Source: Utricularia gibba (taxonomy: Eukaryota; Streptophyta; Magnoliopsida; Lamiales; Lentibulariaceae). Taken from it: 64,000 bases of DNA. The DNA is taken from NCBI GenBank assembly GCA_002189035.1, contig NEEC01000042.1, forward strand, positions 62,001 through 126,000, in the 5' to 3' direction. The notes beneath the pieces are model-generated. The model saw only the letters and a list, made by a program, of their open reading frames with translations. It was not told where the DNA came from and did no database searches. The position numbers and the translations under genes were made by a program. Shown one piece after another: positions 26,401 to 40,684 of the stretch. The first letter of the stretch is position 1. Every line of letters begins with the position of its first letter.

Positions 26401-29400
26401 GAGGAGGCGGTCTTGGGGTGCACCTGGAACGGGATAAAGGTCAGGTTGGGCTTTGCCAGAGAGTTAGTTGTAGCCCGGCAAAGAAAGTGATGTATTTATT
26501 AACGTTCGGTTTTCGGGTTGCCACATGGTTTTTCAAGGAACAGCTTCTCGTTTTGTGGCGGCCAGTCTCGCTAGGAACTTGGTCCGGGCCCCGATTCTTT
26601 ATGGCTCATGAGGACAAAAGGATGCAAATCGATGAATACAATGATGCATTTGTTTAAATTACGATATCACGTGCACCCACATCATTTTTTCAACAACTAC
26701 TTTATACTTGAAGAGGCGGTCTTGGGGTGCACCTAGAACGGGACAAAGGTCAGGTTGGGCTTTGCCAGAGAGTTAGTTGTAGCCCGGCAAAGAAAGTGAT
26801 GTATTTATTAACGTTCGGTTTCGGGGTTGCCTACATGGTTTTTCAACGAAAAGCTTCTCGTTTTGTGGCGGCCGCTCTCGCAGGGAACTTGGTCCGGGCC
26901 CCGATGCTATATGGCTCATGAGGTCAACCAGATGCAAATCGATGAAGACAAGCATGCTTTTTTTTAATTACGATATCACGTGCACCCACATGATTTTTTC
27001 AACAACTTACTTTATACTTGAGGAGGCGGTCTTGGGGTGCACCTGGAACGGGACAAAGGTCAGGTTGGCTTGCCGAAGTTAGTTGTAGCCCGGCAAAGAA
27101 AGTGATGTATTTATTAACGTTCGGTTTTCGGGGTTGCCTACATGGTTTTTCAAGAAAAGCTTCTCGTTTTGTGGCGGCTGCTCTCGCTGGGAACTTGGTC
27201 GGGCCCCGATTCTATATGGCTCATGAGGTCAAAGATGCAAATCGATGAAGACAAGATGCTTTTTTTTTTAAATTACGATATCACGTGCACCCCACATGAT
27301 TTTTTCAACAACTTACTTTATACTTGATCTTGGGGCAAGAGAACGGGACAAAGGTCAGGTTTGGCTTGGCGAAGTAGTTGTAGCCCGGCAAAGAAAGTGA
27401 TGTATTTATTAACGTTCGGTTTTCGGGCTGCCTACATGGTTTTTGAAAGAACATCTTCTCGTTTTGGCGGCCAGTCTCGCTGGGAACTTGGTCCGACCCC
27501 GATTCTGTATGGCTCATGGGGTCAACGGATGCAAATCGATGAAAAAAAATGATGCATTTGTTTAAATTACGATATCACGTGCACCCTCCATGATTTTTTT
27601 AACAACTTACTTTATACTTGAGAGGTGGTCTTGGGGGCAAGAGAACGGAAAAAGGTCAGCTTAGGCTTGGGCCGAAAGTAAGTTGTAGCCCGGCAAAGAA
27701 AGTGATGTATTTATTAACGTTCGTTTTCGGGTTGCCTACATGGTTTTTCAAGGAACAACTTCTCCTTTAGTGGCGGCCAGTCTCAAGGAACTTGGTCCGG
27801 GCCCCTTATTCTTTATGGCTCATGAGGACAAAAGGATGCAAATCGATGAATACAATGATGCATTTGTTAAATTACGATATCACGTGCACCCCACATCATT
27901 TTTTCAACAACTTACTTTATACTTGAGAGGCGGTCTTGGGGTGCACCTAGAACGGGACAAAGGTCAGGTTGGGCTTTGCCAGAGAGTTAGTTGTAGCCCG
28001 GCAAAGAAAGTGATGTATTTATTAACGTTCGGTTTTCGGGTTGCCTACATGGTTTTTCAAGGAAAAGCTTCTCGTTTTGTGGCGGCTGCTCTCGCTGGAA
28101 ACTTGGTCCGGGCCCCCGATTCTATATGGCTCATGAGGTCAAAGATGCAAATCGATGAATACAATGATGCTTTTTTTTTTAATTACGATATCACGTGCAG
28201 CCCACATGATTTTTTCAACAACTTACTTTATACTTGAGGAGGCGGTCTTGGGGTGCACCTGGAACGGGATAAAAGGTCAGGTTGGGCTTTGCCAGAGAGT
28301 TAGTTGTAGCCCGGCAAAGAAAGTGATGTATTTATTAACGTTCGGTTTTCGGGGTTGCCTACATGGTTTTTCAAGGAACAGCTTCTCGTTTTGTGGCGGC
28401 CAGTCTCGCTAGGAACTTGGTCCGGGCCCTGATTCTTTATGGCTCATGAGGACAAAAGGATGCAAATCGATGAATACAATGATGCATTTGTTTAAATTAC
28501 GATATCACGTGCACCCCACATCATTTTTTCAACAACTTACTTTATACTTGAAGAGGCGGTCTTGGGGTGCACCTAGAACGGGACAAAGGTCAGGTTGGGC
28601 TTTGCCAAAGAGTTAGTTGTAGCCCGGCAAAGAAAGTGATGTATTTATTAACGTTCGGTTTTCGGGTTGCCTACATGGTTTTTCAACGAAAAGCTTCTCA
28701 TTTTGTGGCGGCTGCTCTCGCTGGGAACTTGGTCGGGCCCCCGATTCTATATGGCTCATGAGGTCAACCAGATGCAAATCGATGAAGACAAGCATGCTTT
28801 TTTTAAATTACGATATCACGTGCACCCACATGATTTTTTCAACAACTTACTTTATACTTGAGAAGGCGGTCTTGGGGTGCACCAAGAACGGGACAAAGGT
28901 CAGGTTTGGCTTGCGAGAGTTAGTTGTAGCCCGGCAAATAAAGTGATGTATTTATTAACGTTCGGTTTTCGGGGTGCCTACATGGTTTTTGAAAAACTTT
29001 CTCGTTTTTGGCGGCCAGTCTCGCTGGGAACTTGGTCCGACCCCGATGGCTCATGGGTCAAGGATGCAAATCGATGAAAAAAAATGATGCATTTGTTTAA
29101 ATTACGATATCACGTGCACCCCACATCATTTTTTCAACAACTACTTTATACTTGAGGAGGTGGTCTTGGGGGGGGGGAACCGGACAAAGGTGCTTAGGCT
29201 TGGGCCGAAAGTAAGTTGTAGCCCGGCAAAGAAAGTGATGTATTTATTAACGTTCGGTTTTCGAGATTGCCTACATGGTTTTTCAAGGAACAACTTCTCC
29301 TTTAGTGGCGGCCAGTCTCGCTAGGAACTTGGTCCGGGCCCCTGATTCTTTATGGCTCAAGAGGACAAAAGGATGCAAATCGATGAATACAATGATGCAT

Positions 29401-32400
29401 TTGTTTAAATTACGATATCACGTGCACCCCACATCATTTTTTCAACAACTTACTTTATACTTGAAGAGGCGGTCTTGGGGTGCACCTAGAACGGGACAAA
29501 GGTCAGGTTGGGCTTTGCCAGAGAGTTAGTTGTAGCCCGGCAAAGAAAGTGATGTATTTATTAACGTTCGGTTTTCGGGGTTGCCTACATGGTTTTTCAA
29601 CGAAAAGCTTCTCGTTTTGTGGCGGCTGCTCTCGCTGGGAACTTGGTCCGGGCCCCGATTCTATATGGCTCATGAGGTCAACCAGATGCAAATCGATGAA
29701 TACAATGATGCATTTGTTTAAATTACGATATCACGTGCACCCTACATCATTTTTTCAACAACTTACTTTATACTTGAGTAGGTGGTCTTGGGGGGCAAGA
29801 GGAACCGGACAAAGGTCAGCTTAGGCTTGGGCGAAAGTAAGTTGTAGCCCGGCAAAGAAAAGTGATGTATGTATTACGTTCGGTTTTCGGGGTGCTTACA
29901 TGGTTTTTCAAGGAACAACTTCTCCTTTAGTGGCGGCCAGTCCGCTAGGAACTTGGTCCGGGCCCCTGATTCTTTATGGCTCATGAGGACAAAAGGATGC
30001 AAATCGATGAATACAATGATGCATTTGTTTAAATTACGATATCACGTGCACCCACATCATTTTTTCAACAACTTACTTTATACTTGAAGAGGCGGTCTTG
30101 GGGTGCACCTAGAACGGGACAAAGGTCAGGTTGGGCTTTGCCAGAGAGTTAGTGTAGCCCGGCAAAGAAAGTGATGTATTTATTAACGTTCGGTTTTCGG
30201 GGTTGCCTACATGGTTTTTCAACGAAAAGCTTCTCGTTTTGTGGCGGCCGCTCTCGCAGGAACTTGGTCCGGGCCCCCGATGCTATATGGCTCATGAGGT
30301 CAACCAGATGCAAATCGATGAAGACAAGCATGCTTTTTTTTTAATTACGATATCACGTGCAGCCCACATGATTTTTTCAACAACTTACTTTATACTTGAG
30401 GAGGCGGTCTTGGGGTGCACCTGGAACGGGATAAAGGTCAGGTTGGGCTTTGCCGAGAGTTAGTTGTAGCCCGGCAAAGAAAGTGTTGTATTTATTAACG
30501 TTCGGTTTTCGGGGTTGCCTACATGGTTTTTCAAGGAACATCTTCTCGTTTTGTGGCGGCCAGTCTCGCTAGGAACTTGGTCCGGGCCCCGATTCTTTAT
30601 GGCTCATGAGGACAAAAGGATGCAAATCGATGAATACAATGATGCATTTGTTTAAATTACGATATCACGTGCACCCACATCATTTTTTCAACAACTACTT
30701 TATACTTGAGAGGCGGTCTTGGGGTGCACCTAGAACGGGACAAAGGTCAGGTTGGGCTTTGCCGAGAGTTAGTTGTAGCCCGGCAAAGAAAGTGATGTAT
30801 TTATTAACGTTCGGTTTTCGGGTTGCCTACATGGTTTTTCAAGAAAAGCTTCTCGTTTTGTGGCGGGCTCTCGCAGGGAACTTGGTCCGGGCCCCCGATG
30901 CTATATGGCTCATGAGGTCAACCAGATGCAAATCGATGAACAAGCATGCTTTTTTTTTAATTACGATATCACGTGCAGCCCACATGATTTTTTCAACAAC
31001 TTACTTTATACTTGAGGAGGCGGTCTTGGGGTGCACCTGGAACGGGACAAAGGTCAGGTTGGGCTTTGCCAGAGAGTTAGTTGTAGCCCGGCAAAGAAAG
31101 TGATGTATTTATTAACGTTCGGTTTTCGGGTTGCCTACATGGTTTCAAGAAAAGCTTCTCGTTTTGTGGCGGCTGCTCTCGCTGGAACTTGGTCCGGGCC
31201 CCCGATCCTATATGGCTCATGAGGTCAACCAGATGCAAATCGATGAAGACAAGATGCTTTTTTTAAATTACGATATCACGTGCACCCACATGATTTTTTC
31301 AACAACTTACTTTATACTTGAGAAGGCGGTCTTGGGTGCACCAAGAACGGGACAAAGGTCAGGTTTGGCTTGCCCGAGAGTTAGTTGTAGCCCGGCAAAG
31401 AAAGTGATGTATTTATTAACGTTCGGTTTTCGGGCTGCCTACATGGTTTTTCAAAGAACATCTTCTCGTTTTTGGGCGGCCAGTCTCGCTGGGAACTTGG
31501 TCCGACCCGGTTCTGTATGGCTCATGGGGTCAACGGATGCAAATCGATGAAAAAAAATGATGCATTTGTTTAAATTACGATATCACGTGCACCCCACATA
31601 TTTTTTCAACAACGTACTTATACTTGAGGAGGTGGTCTTGGGGGGGAGGGGAACCGGACAAAGGTCATAGGCTTGGCCGAAAGTAAGTTGTAGCCCGGCA
31701 AAGAAAGTGATATTTATTAACGTTCGGTTTTCGGGTTGCTACATGGTTTTTCAAGGAACAACTTCTCCTTTAGTGGCGGCCAGTCTCGCTAGGAACTTGG
31801 TCCGGGCCCCTGATTCTTTATGGCTCAAGAGGACAAAAGGATGCAAATCGATGAATACAATGATGCATTTGTTTAAATTACGATATCACGTGCACCCACA
31901 TCATTTTTTCAACAACTTACTTTATACTTGAAGAGGCGGTCTTGGGGTGCACCTAGAACGGGACAAAGGTCAGGTTGGGCTTTGCCAGAGAGTTAGTTGT
32001 AGCCCGGCAAAGAAAGTGATGTATTTATTAACGTTCGGTTTTCGGGGTTGCCTACATGGTTTTTCAACGAAAAGCTTCTCGTTTTGTGGCGGCCTCTCGC
32101 TGGGAACTTGGTCCGGGCCCCGATTCTATATGGCTCATGAGGTCAACCAGATGCAAATCGATGAATACAATGATGCATTTGTTTAAATTACGATATCACG
32201 TGCACCCTACATCATTTTTTCAACAACTTACTTTATACTTGAGGAGGTGGTCTTGGGGGGCAAGAGGAACCGGACAAAGGTCAGCTTAGGCTTGGGCCGA
32301 AAGTAAGTTGTAGCCCGGCAAAGAAAAGTGATGTATTATTAACGTTCGGTTTTCGGGGTGCCTACATGGTTTTTCAAGGAACAACTTCTCCTTTAGTGGC

Positions 32401-35400
32401 GGCCAGTCTCGCTAGGAACTTGGTCCGGGCCCCTGATTCTTTATGGCTCATGAGGACAAAAGGATGCAAATCGATGAATACAATGATGCATTTGTTTAAA
32501 TTACGATATCACGTGCACCCCACATCATTTTTTCAACAACTTACTTTATACTTGAGAGGCGGTCTTGGGGTGCACCTAGAACGGGACAAAGGTCAGGTTG
32601 GGCTTTGCCAGAGAGTTAGTTGTAGCCCGGCAAAGAAAGTGATGTATTTATTAACGTTCGGTTTTCGGGGTTGCCTACATGGTTTTTCAACGAAAAGCTT
32701 CTCGTTTTGTGGCGGCCGCTCTCGCAGGGAACTTGGTCCGGGCCCCCTATATGGCTCATGAGGTCAACCAGATGCAAATCGATGAAGACAAGCATGCTTT
32801 TTTTTTTTAATTACGATATCACGTGCACCCACATGATTTTTTCAACAACTTACTTTATACTTGAGGAGGCGGTCTTGGGGGCACCTGGAACGGGACAAAG
32901 GTCAGGTTGGGCTTGCCGAAGTTAGTTGTAGCCCGGCAAAGAAAGTGATGTATTTATTAACGTTCGGTTTTCGGGGTTGCCTACATGGTTTTTCAAGGAA
33001 CAGCTTCTCGTTTTGTGGCGGCCAGTCTCGCTAGGAACTTGGTCCGGGCCCCCGATTCTTTATGGCTCATGAGGACAAAGGATGCAAATCGATGAATACA
33101 ATGATGCATTTGTTTAAATTACGATATCACGTGCACCCACATCATTTTTTCAACAACTACTTTATACTTGAAGAGGCGGTCTTGGGGTGCACCTAGAACG
33201 GGACAAAGGTCAGGTTGGCTTTGCCAGAGAGTTAGTTAGCCCGGCAAAGAAAGTGATGTATTTATTAACGTTCGGTTTTCGGGTTGCCTACATGGTTTTT
33301 CAAGAAAAGCTTCTCGTTTTGTGGCGGCCGTCTCGCAGGGAACTTGGTCCGGGCCCCGATGCTATATGGCTCATGAGGTCAACCAGATGCAAATCGATGA
33401 AGACAAGCATGCTTTTTTTTTAATTACGATATCACGTGCACCCACATGATTTTTTCAACAACTTACTTTATACTTGAGGAGGCGGTCTTGGGTGCACCTG
33501 GAACGGGATAAAGGTCAGGTTGGGCTTTGCCAGAGAGTTAGTTGTAGCCCGGCAAAAAAGTGATGTATTTATTAACGTTCGGTTTTCGGGGTTGCCTACA
33601 TGGTTTTTCAAGAAAAGCTTCTCGTTTTGTGGCGGCCGCTCTCGCAGGGAACTTGGTCCGGGCCCCCGATGCTATATGGCTCATGAGGTCAACCAGATGC
33701 AAATCGATGAAGACAAGATGCTTTTTTTTTAATTACGATATCACGTGCACCCACATCATTTTTTCAACAACTTACTTTATACTTGAGGAGGCGGTCTTGG
33801 GGTGCACCTGGAACGGGACAAAGGTCAGGTTGGGCTTTGCCAGAGAGTTAGTTGTAGCCCGGCAAAGAAAGTGATGTATTTATTAACGTTCGGTTTTCGG
33901 GGTTGCCTACATGGTTTTTCAAGGAAAAGCTTCTCGTTTTGTGGCGGCCTCTCGCTGGAACTTGGTCCGGGCCCCCGATTCTATATGGCTCATGAGGTCA
34001 ACCAGATGCAAATCGATGAAGACAAGCATGCTTTTTTTTAAATTACGATATCACGTGCACCCCACATGATTTTTTCAACAACTTACTTTATACTTGAGGA
34101 GGCGGTCTTGGGGTGCACCAAGAACGGGACAAAGGTCAGGTTGGCTTGCCCGAGAGTTAGTTGTAGCCCGGCAAATAAAGTGATGTATTTATTAACGTTC
34201 GGTTTTCGGGCTGCCTAAATGGTTTTTCAAAGAACATCTTCTCGTTTTTGGCGGCCAGTCTCGCTGGGAACTTGGTCCGACCCCGTTCTTATGGCTCATG
34301 AGGTCAACGGATGCAAATCGATGAAAAAATGATGCATTTGTTTAAATTACGATATCACGTGCACCCCACATCATTTTTTCAACAACTTACTTATACTTGA
34401 GGAGGTGGTCTTGGGGGCAGGGGAACCGGACAAAGGTCATTAGGCTTGGGCCGAAAGTAAGTTGTAGCCCGGCAAAGAAAGTGATGTATTTATTAACGTT
34501 CGGTTTTCGGGTTGCCTACATGGTTTTTCAAGGAACAACTTCTCCTTTAGTGGCGGCCAGTCTCGCTAGGAACTTGGTCCGGGCCCTGATTCTTTATGGC
34601 TCATGAGGACAAAAGGATGCAAATCGATGAATACAATGATGCATTTGTTTAAATTACGATATCACGTGCACCCCACATCATTTTTTCAACAACTTACTTT
34701 ATACTTGAAGAGGCGGTCTTGGGGTGCACCTAGAACGGGACAAAGGTCAGGTTGGGCTTTGCCAGAGAGTTAGTTGTAGCCCGGCAAAGAAAGTGATGTA
34801 TTTATTAACGTTCGGTTTTCGGGGTTGCCTACATGGTTTTTCAACGAAAAGCTTCTCGTTTTGTGGCGGCTGCTCTCGCTGGGAACTTGGTCCGGGCCCT
34901 TGATTCTATATGGCTCATGAGGTCAACCAGATGCAAATCGATGAATATAATGATGCATTTGTTTAAATTACGATATCACGTGCACCCTACATCATTTTTT
35001 CAACAACTTACTTTATACTTGAGGAGGTGGTCTTGGGGGGCAAGAGGAACGGACAAAGGTCAGCTTAGGCTTGGGCTGAAAGTAAGTTGTAGCCCGGCAA
35101 AGAAAAGTGATGTATTATTAACGTTCGGTTTTCGGGGTGCTTACATGGTTTTTCAAGGAACAACTTCTCCTTTAGTGGCGGCCAGTCTCGCTAGGAACTT
35201 GGTCCGGGCCCCTGATTCTTTATGGCTCATGAGGACAAAAGGATGCAAATCGATGAATACAATGATGCATTTGTTTAAATTACGATATCACGTGCACCCC
35301 ACATCATTTTTTCAACAACTTACTTTATACTTGAAGAGGCGGTCTTGGGGTGCACCTAGAACGGGACAAAGGTCAGGTTGGGCTTTGCCAGAGAGTTAGT

Positions 35401-37328
35401 TGTAGCCCGGCAAAGAAAGTGATGTATTTATTAACGTTCGGTTTTCGGGTTGCCTACATGGTTTTTCAAGAAAAGCTTCTCGTTTTGTGGCGGCCGCTCT
35501 CGCAGGGAACTTGGTCCGGGCCCCGATCTATATGGCTCATGAGGTCAACCAGATGCAAATCGATGAAGACAAGCATGCTTTTTTTTTTAATTACGATATC
35601 ACGTGCAGCCCACATGATTTTTTCAACAACTTACTTTATACTTGAGGAGGCGGTCTTGGGGTGCACCTGGAACGGGATAAAGGTCAGGTTGGGCTTTGCC
35701 AGAGAGTTAGTTGTAGCCCGGCAAAGAAAGTGTGTATTTATTAACGTTCGGTTTTCGGGGTTGCCGACATGGTTTTTCAAGGAACAGCTTCTCGTTTTGT
35801 GGCGGCCAGTCTCGCTAGGAACTTGGTCCGGGCCCGCGATTCTTTATGGCTCATGAGGACAAAAGGATGCAAATCGATGAATACAATGATGCATTTGTTT
35901 AAATTACGATATCACGTGCACCCCACATCATTTTTTCAACAACGTACTTTATACTTGAAGAGGCGGTCTTGGGGTGCACCTAGAACGGGACAAAGGTCAG
36001 GTTGGGCTTTGCCAGAGAGTTAGTTGTAGCCCGGCAAAGAAAGTGATGTATTTATTAACGTTCGGTTTTCGGGGTTGCCTACATGGTTTTTCAACGAAAA
36101 GCTTCTCGTTTTGTGGCGGCCGCTCTCGCAGGGAACTTGGTCCGGGCCCCCGATGCTATATGGCTCATGAGGTCAACCAGATGCAAATCGATGAAGACAA
36201 GCATGCTTTTTTTTTTAATTACGATATCACGTGCAGCCCACATGATTTTTTCAACAACTTACTTTATACTTGAGGAGGCGGTCTTGGGTGCACCTGGAAC
36301 GGGATAAAGGTCAGGTTGGGCTTTGCCAGAGAGTTAGTTGTAGCCCGGCAAAGAAAGTGTTGTATTTATTAACGTTCGGTTTTCGGGGTTGCCTACATGG
36401 TTTTTCAACGAAAAGCTTCTCGTTTTGTGGCGGCCGCTCTCGCAGGAACTTGGTCCGGGCCCCCGATTCTATATGGCTCATGAGGTCAACCAGATGCAAA
36501 TCGATGAAGACAAGATGCATTTTTTTTTAATTACGATATCACGTGCACCCCACATCATTTTTTCAACAACTACTTTATACTTGAAGAGGCGGTCTTGGGG
36601 TGCACCTAGAACGGGACAAAGGTCAGGTTGGGCTTTGCCAGAGAGTTAGTTGTAGCCCGGCAAAGAAAGTGATGTATTTATTAACGTTCGGTTTTCGGGG
36701 TTGCCTACATGGTTTTTCAACGAAAAGCTTCTCGTTTTGTGGCGGCTGCTCTCGCTGGGAACTTGGTTCGGGCCCCCGATTCTATATGGCTCATGAGGTC
36801 AACCAGATGCAAATCGATGAAGACAAGATGCTTTTTTTTTAAATTACGATATCACGTGCACCCCACATGATTTTTTCAACAACTTACTTTATACTTGAGA
36901 AGGCGGTCTTGGGGTGCACCAAGAACGGGACAAAGGTCAGGTTTGGCTTGCACCGAGAGTTAGTTGTAGCCCGGCAAATAAAGTGATGTATTTATTAACG
37001 TTCGGTTTTCGGTGCCTAAATGCTTTTTGAAAGAACATCTTCTCGTTTTTTGGCGGCCAGTCTCGCTGGGAACTTGGTCCGACCCCGGTTCTGTATGCTC
37101 ATGGGGTCAATCGGATGTAAATCGATGAAAAAAAATGATGCATTTGTTTAAATTACGATATCACGTGCACCCCACATCATTTTTTCAACAACGTACTTAT
37201 ACTTGAGGAGGTGGTCTTGGGGGGAGGGGAACCGGACAAAGGTTTGCATAGGCTTGGGCCGAAAGTAAGTTGTAGCCCGGCAAAGAAAGTGAAGTATTTA
37301 TTAACGTTCGGTTTTCGAGATTGCCTAC

Positions 37329-38455
37329 ATGGTTTTTCAAGGAACAACTTCTCCTTTAGTGGCGGCCAGTCTCGCTAGGAACTTGGTCCGGGCCCCTGAT
37401 TCTTTACGGCTCAAGAGGACAAAAGGATGCAAATCGATAAATACAATGATGCATTTGATTAAATTACGATATCACGTGCACCCCACATCATTTTTTCAAC
37501 AACTTACTTTATACTTGAAGAGGCGGTCTTGGGGTGCACCTAGAACGGGACAAAGGTCAGGTTGGGCTTTGCCAGAGAGTTAGTTGTAGCCCGGCAAAGA
37601 AAGTGATGTATTTATTAACGTTCGGTTTTCGGGGTTGCCTACATGGTTTTTCAACGAAAAGCTTCTCGTTTTGTGGCGGCTGCTCTCGCTGGGAACTTGG
37701 TCCGGGCCCTTGATTCTATATGGCTCATGAGGTCAACCAGATGCAAATCGATGAATATAATGATGCATTTGTTTAAATTACGATATCACGTGCACCCACA
37801 TCATTTTTTCAACAACTTACTTTATACTTGAGTAGGTGGTCTTGGGGGCAAGAGGAACCGGACAAAGGTCAGCTTAGGCTTGGGCTGAAAGTAAGTTGTA
37901 GCCCGGCAAAGAAAGTGATGTATTATTACGTTCGGTTTTCGGGGTGCTTACATGGTTTTTCAAGGAACAACTTCTCGTTTTGTGGCGGCCAGTCTCGCTA
38001 GGAACTTGGTCCGGGCCCGCGATTCTTTATGGCTCATGAGGACAAAAGGATGCAAATCGATGAATACAATGATGCATTTGTTTAAATTACGATATCACGT
38101 GCACCCCACATCATTTTTTCAACAACGTACTTTATACTTGAAGAGGCGGTCTTGGGGTGCACCTAGAACGGGACAAAGGTCAGGTTGGGCTTTGCCAGAG
38201 AGTTAGATGTAGCCCGGCAAAGAAAGTGATGTATTTATTAACGTTCGGTTTTCGGGGTTGCCTACATGGTTTTTCAACGAAAAGCTTCTCGTTTTGTGGC
38301 GGCCGCTCTCGCAGGGAACTTGGTCCGGGCCCCCGATGCTATATGGCTCATGAGGTCAACCAGATGCAAATCGATGAAGACAAGCATGCTTTTTTTTAAT
38401 TACGATATCACGTGCAGCCCACATGATTTTTTCAACAACTTACTTTATACTTGAG
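37329..38455 (+). repeat. Recurrent ~1.1-kb satellite segment, copy C (mosaic)
   Basis: Lies 12056 bp right of copy B and shares TTTACGGCTCAAGAGG with it. Its third-to-fourth monomer is mosaic: it begins like the GGGCTGAAAG subtype but continues with CTTCTCGTTTTGTGG and GGGCCCGCGATTC, as in the monomer near 35830. Confidence 0.6.
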
Positions 38456-40684
38456 GAGGCGGTCTTGGGGTGCACCTGGAACGGGATAAAGGTCAGGTTG
38501 GGCTTTGCCAGAGAGTTAGTTGTAGCCCGGCAAAGAAAGTGATGTATTTATTAACGTTCGGTTTTCGGGGTTGCCTACATGGTTTTTCAACGAAAGCTTC
38601 TCGTTTTGTGGCGGCTGCTCTCGCTGGGAACTTGGTTCGGGCCCCGATTCTATATGGCTCATGAGGTCAACCAGATGCAAATCGATGAAGACAATGCTTT
38701 TTTTTAAATTACGATATCACGTGCACCCCACATGATTTTTTCAACAACTTACTTTATACTTGAGAAGGCGGTCTTGGGGTGCACCAAGAACGGGACAAAG
38801 GTCAGGTTTGGCTTGCACCGAGAGTTAGTTGTAGCCCGGCAAATAAAGTGATGTATTTATTAACGTTCGGTTTTTGGAAGCTGCCTAAATGCTTTTTGAA
38901 AGAACATCTTCTCGTTTTTTGGCGGCCAGTCTCGCTGGGAACTTGGTCCTTGACCCGTTCTGTATCGCTCATGGGGTCAATCAGATGTAAATCGATGAAA
39001 AAAAATGATGCATTTGTTTAAATTACGATATCACGTGCACCCTCCATGATTTTTTAACAACTTACTTTATACTTGATGAGGTGGTCTTGGGGGGCAAGAG
39101 GAATCGGAAAAAGGTCAGCTTAGGCTTGGGCCGAAAGTAAGTTGTAGCCCGGCAAATAAAGTGAAGTATTTATTAACGTTCGGTTTTCGAGGTTGCCTAC
39201 ATGGTTTTTCAAGGAACAACTTCTCCTTTAGTGGCGGCCAGTCTCACTAGGAACTTGGTCTGGGCCCCTTATTCTTTATGGCTCAAGAGGACAAAAGGAT
39301 GCAAATCGATGAATACAATGATGCATTTGATTAAATTACGATATCACGTGCACCCCACATCATTTTTTCAACAACTTACTTTATACTTGTAGAGGCGGTC
39401 TTGGGGTGCACCTAGAACGGGACAAAGGTCAGGTTGGGCTTTGCCAGAGAGTTAGTTGTAGCCCGGCAAAGAAAGTGATGTATTTATTAACGTTCGGTTT
39501 TCCGGGTTGCCTACATGGTTTTTCAAGGAAAAGCTTCTCGTTTTGTGGCGGCTGCTCTCGCTGGGAACTTGGTCCGGGCCCCCGATTCTATATGGCTCAT
39601 GAGGTCAACCAGATGCAAATCGATGAATATAATGATGCTTTTTTTTTTAATTACGATATCACGTGCAGCCCACATGATTTTTCAACAACTTACTTTATAC
39701 TTGAGGAGGCGGTCTTGGGGTGCACCTGGAACGGGATAAAGGTCAGGTTGGGCTTTGCCAGAGAGTTAGTTGTAGCCCGGCAAAGAAAGTGTTGTATTTA
39801 TTAACGTTCGGTTTTCGGGGTTGCCTACATGGTTTTTCAAGGAACAGCTTCTCGTTTTGTGGCGGCCAGTCTCACTAGGAACTTGGTCCGGGCCGCTGAT
39901 TCTTTATGGCTCATGAGGACAAAAGGATGCAAATCGATGAATACAATGATGCATTTGTTTAAATTACGATATCACGTGCACCCCACATCATTTTTTCAAC
40001 AACATACTTTATACTTGAAGAGGCGGTCTTGGGTGCACCTATAACGGGACAAAGGTCAGGTTGGGCTTTGCCAGAGAGTTAGTTGTAGCCCGGCAAAAAA
40101 AGTGATGTATTTATTAACGTTCGGTTTTCGGGGTTGCCTACATGGTTTTTCAAGGAAAAGCTTCTCGTTTTGTGGCGGCTGCTCTCGCTGGGAACTTGGT
40201 CCGGGCCCCCGATTCTATATGGCTCATGAGGTCAACCAGATGCAAATCGATGAATATAATGATGCATTTGTTTAAATTACGATATCACGTGCACCCTACA
40301 TCATTTTTTCAACAACTTACTTTATACTTGAGCAGGTGGTCTTGGGGGCAAGAGGAACAGGACAAAGGTCAGCATAGGCTTTGGCCGAAAGTAAGTTGTA
40401 GCCCGGCAAAGAAAGTGATGTATTATTAACGTTCGGTTTTCGGGGTTGCTTACATGGTTTTTCAAGGAACAGCTTCTCCTTTAGTGGCGGCCAGTCTCGC
40501 TAGGAACTTGGTCCGGGCCCCTGACTCTTTATGGCTCATGAGGAGAAAAGGATGCAAATCGATGAATACAATGATGCATTTGTTTAAAATTACGATATCA
40601 CGTGCACCCTACATCATTTTTTCAACAACGTACTTTATACTTGAGGAGGTGGTCTTGGGGGCAAGAGGAACCGGACAAAGGTCA

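Larger units (their letters stand above)
24855..40684 (+). repeat. Satellite stretch, mixed subtypes, ~50 monomers
   Basis: Regular 305-316 bp monomers with subtypes in variable order. D-type monomers are at about 24966, 37022 and 38891. At about 28985, 31443 and 34221 there are intermediates that keep the D flanks but have a CATGGTTTTT or AATGGTTTTT segment. Monomers at about 40140-40690 recur about 942 bp (three monomers) to the right. No non-satellite sequence was seen. Confidence 0.85.
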
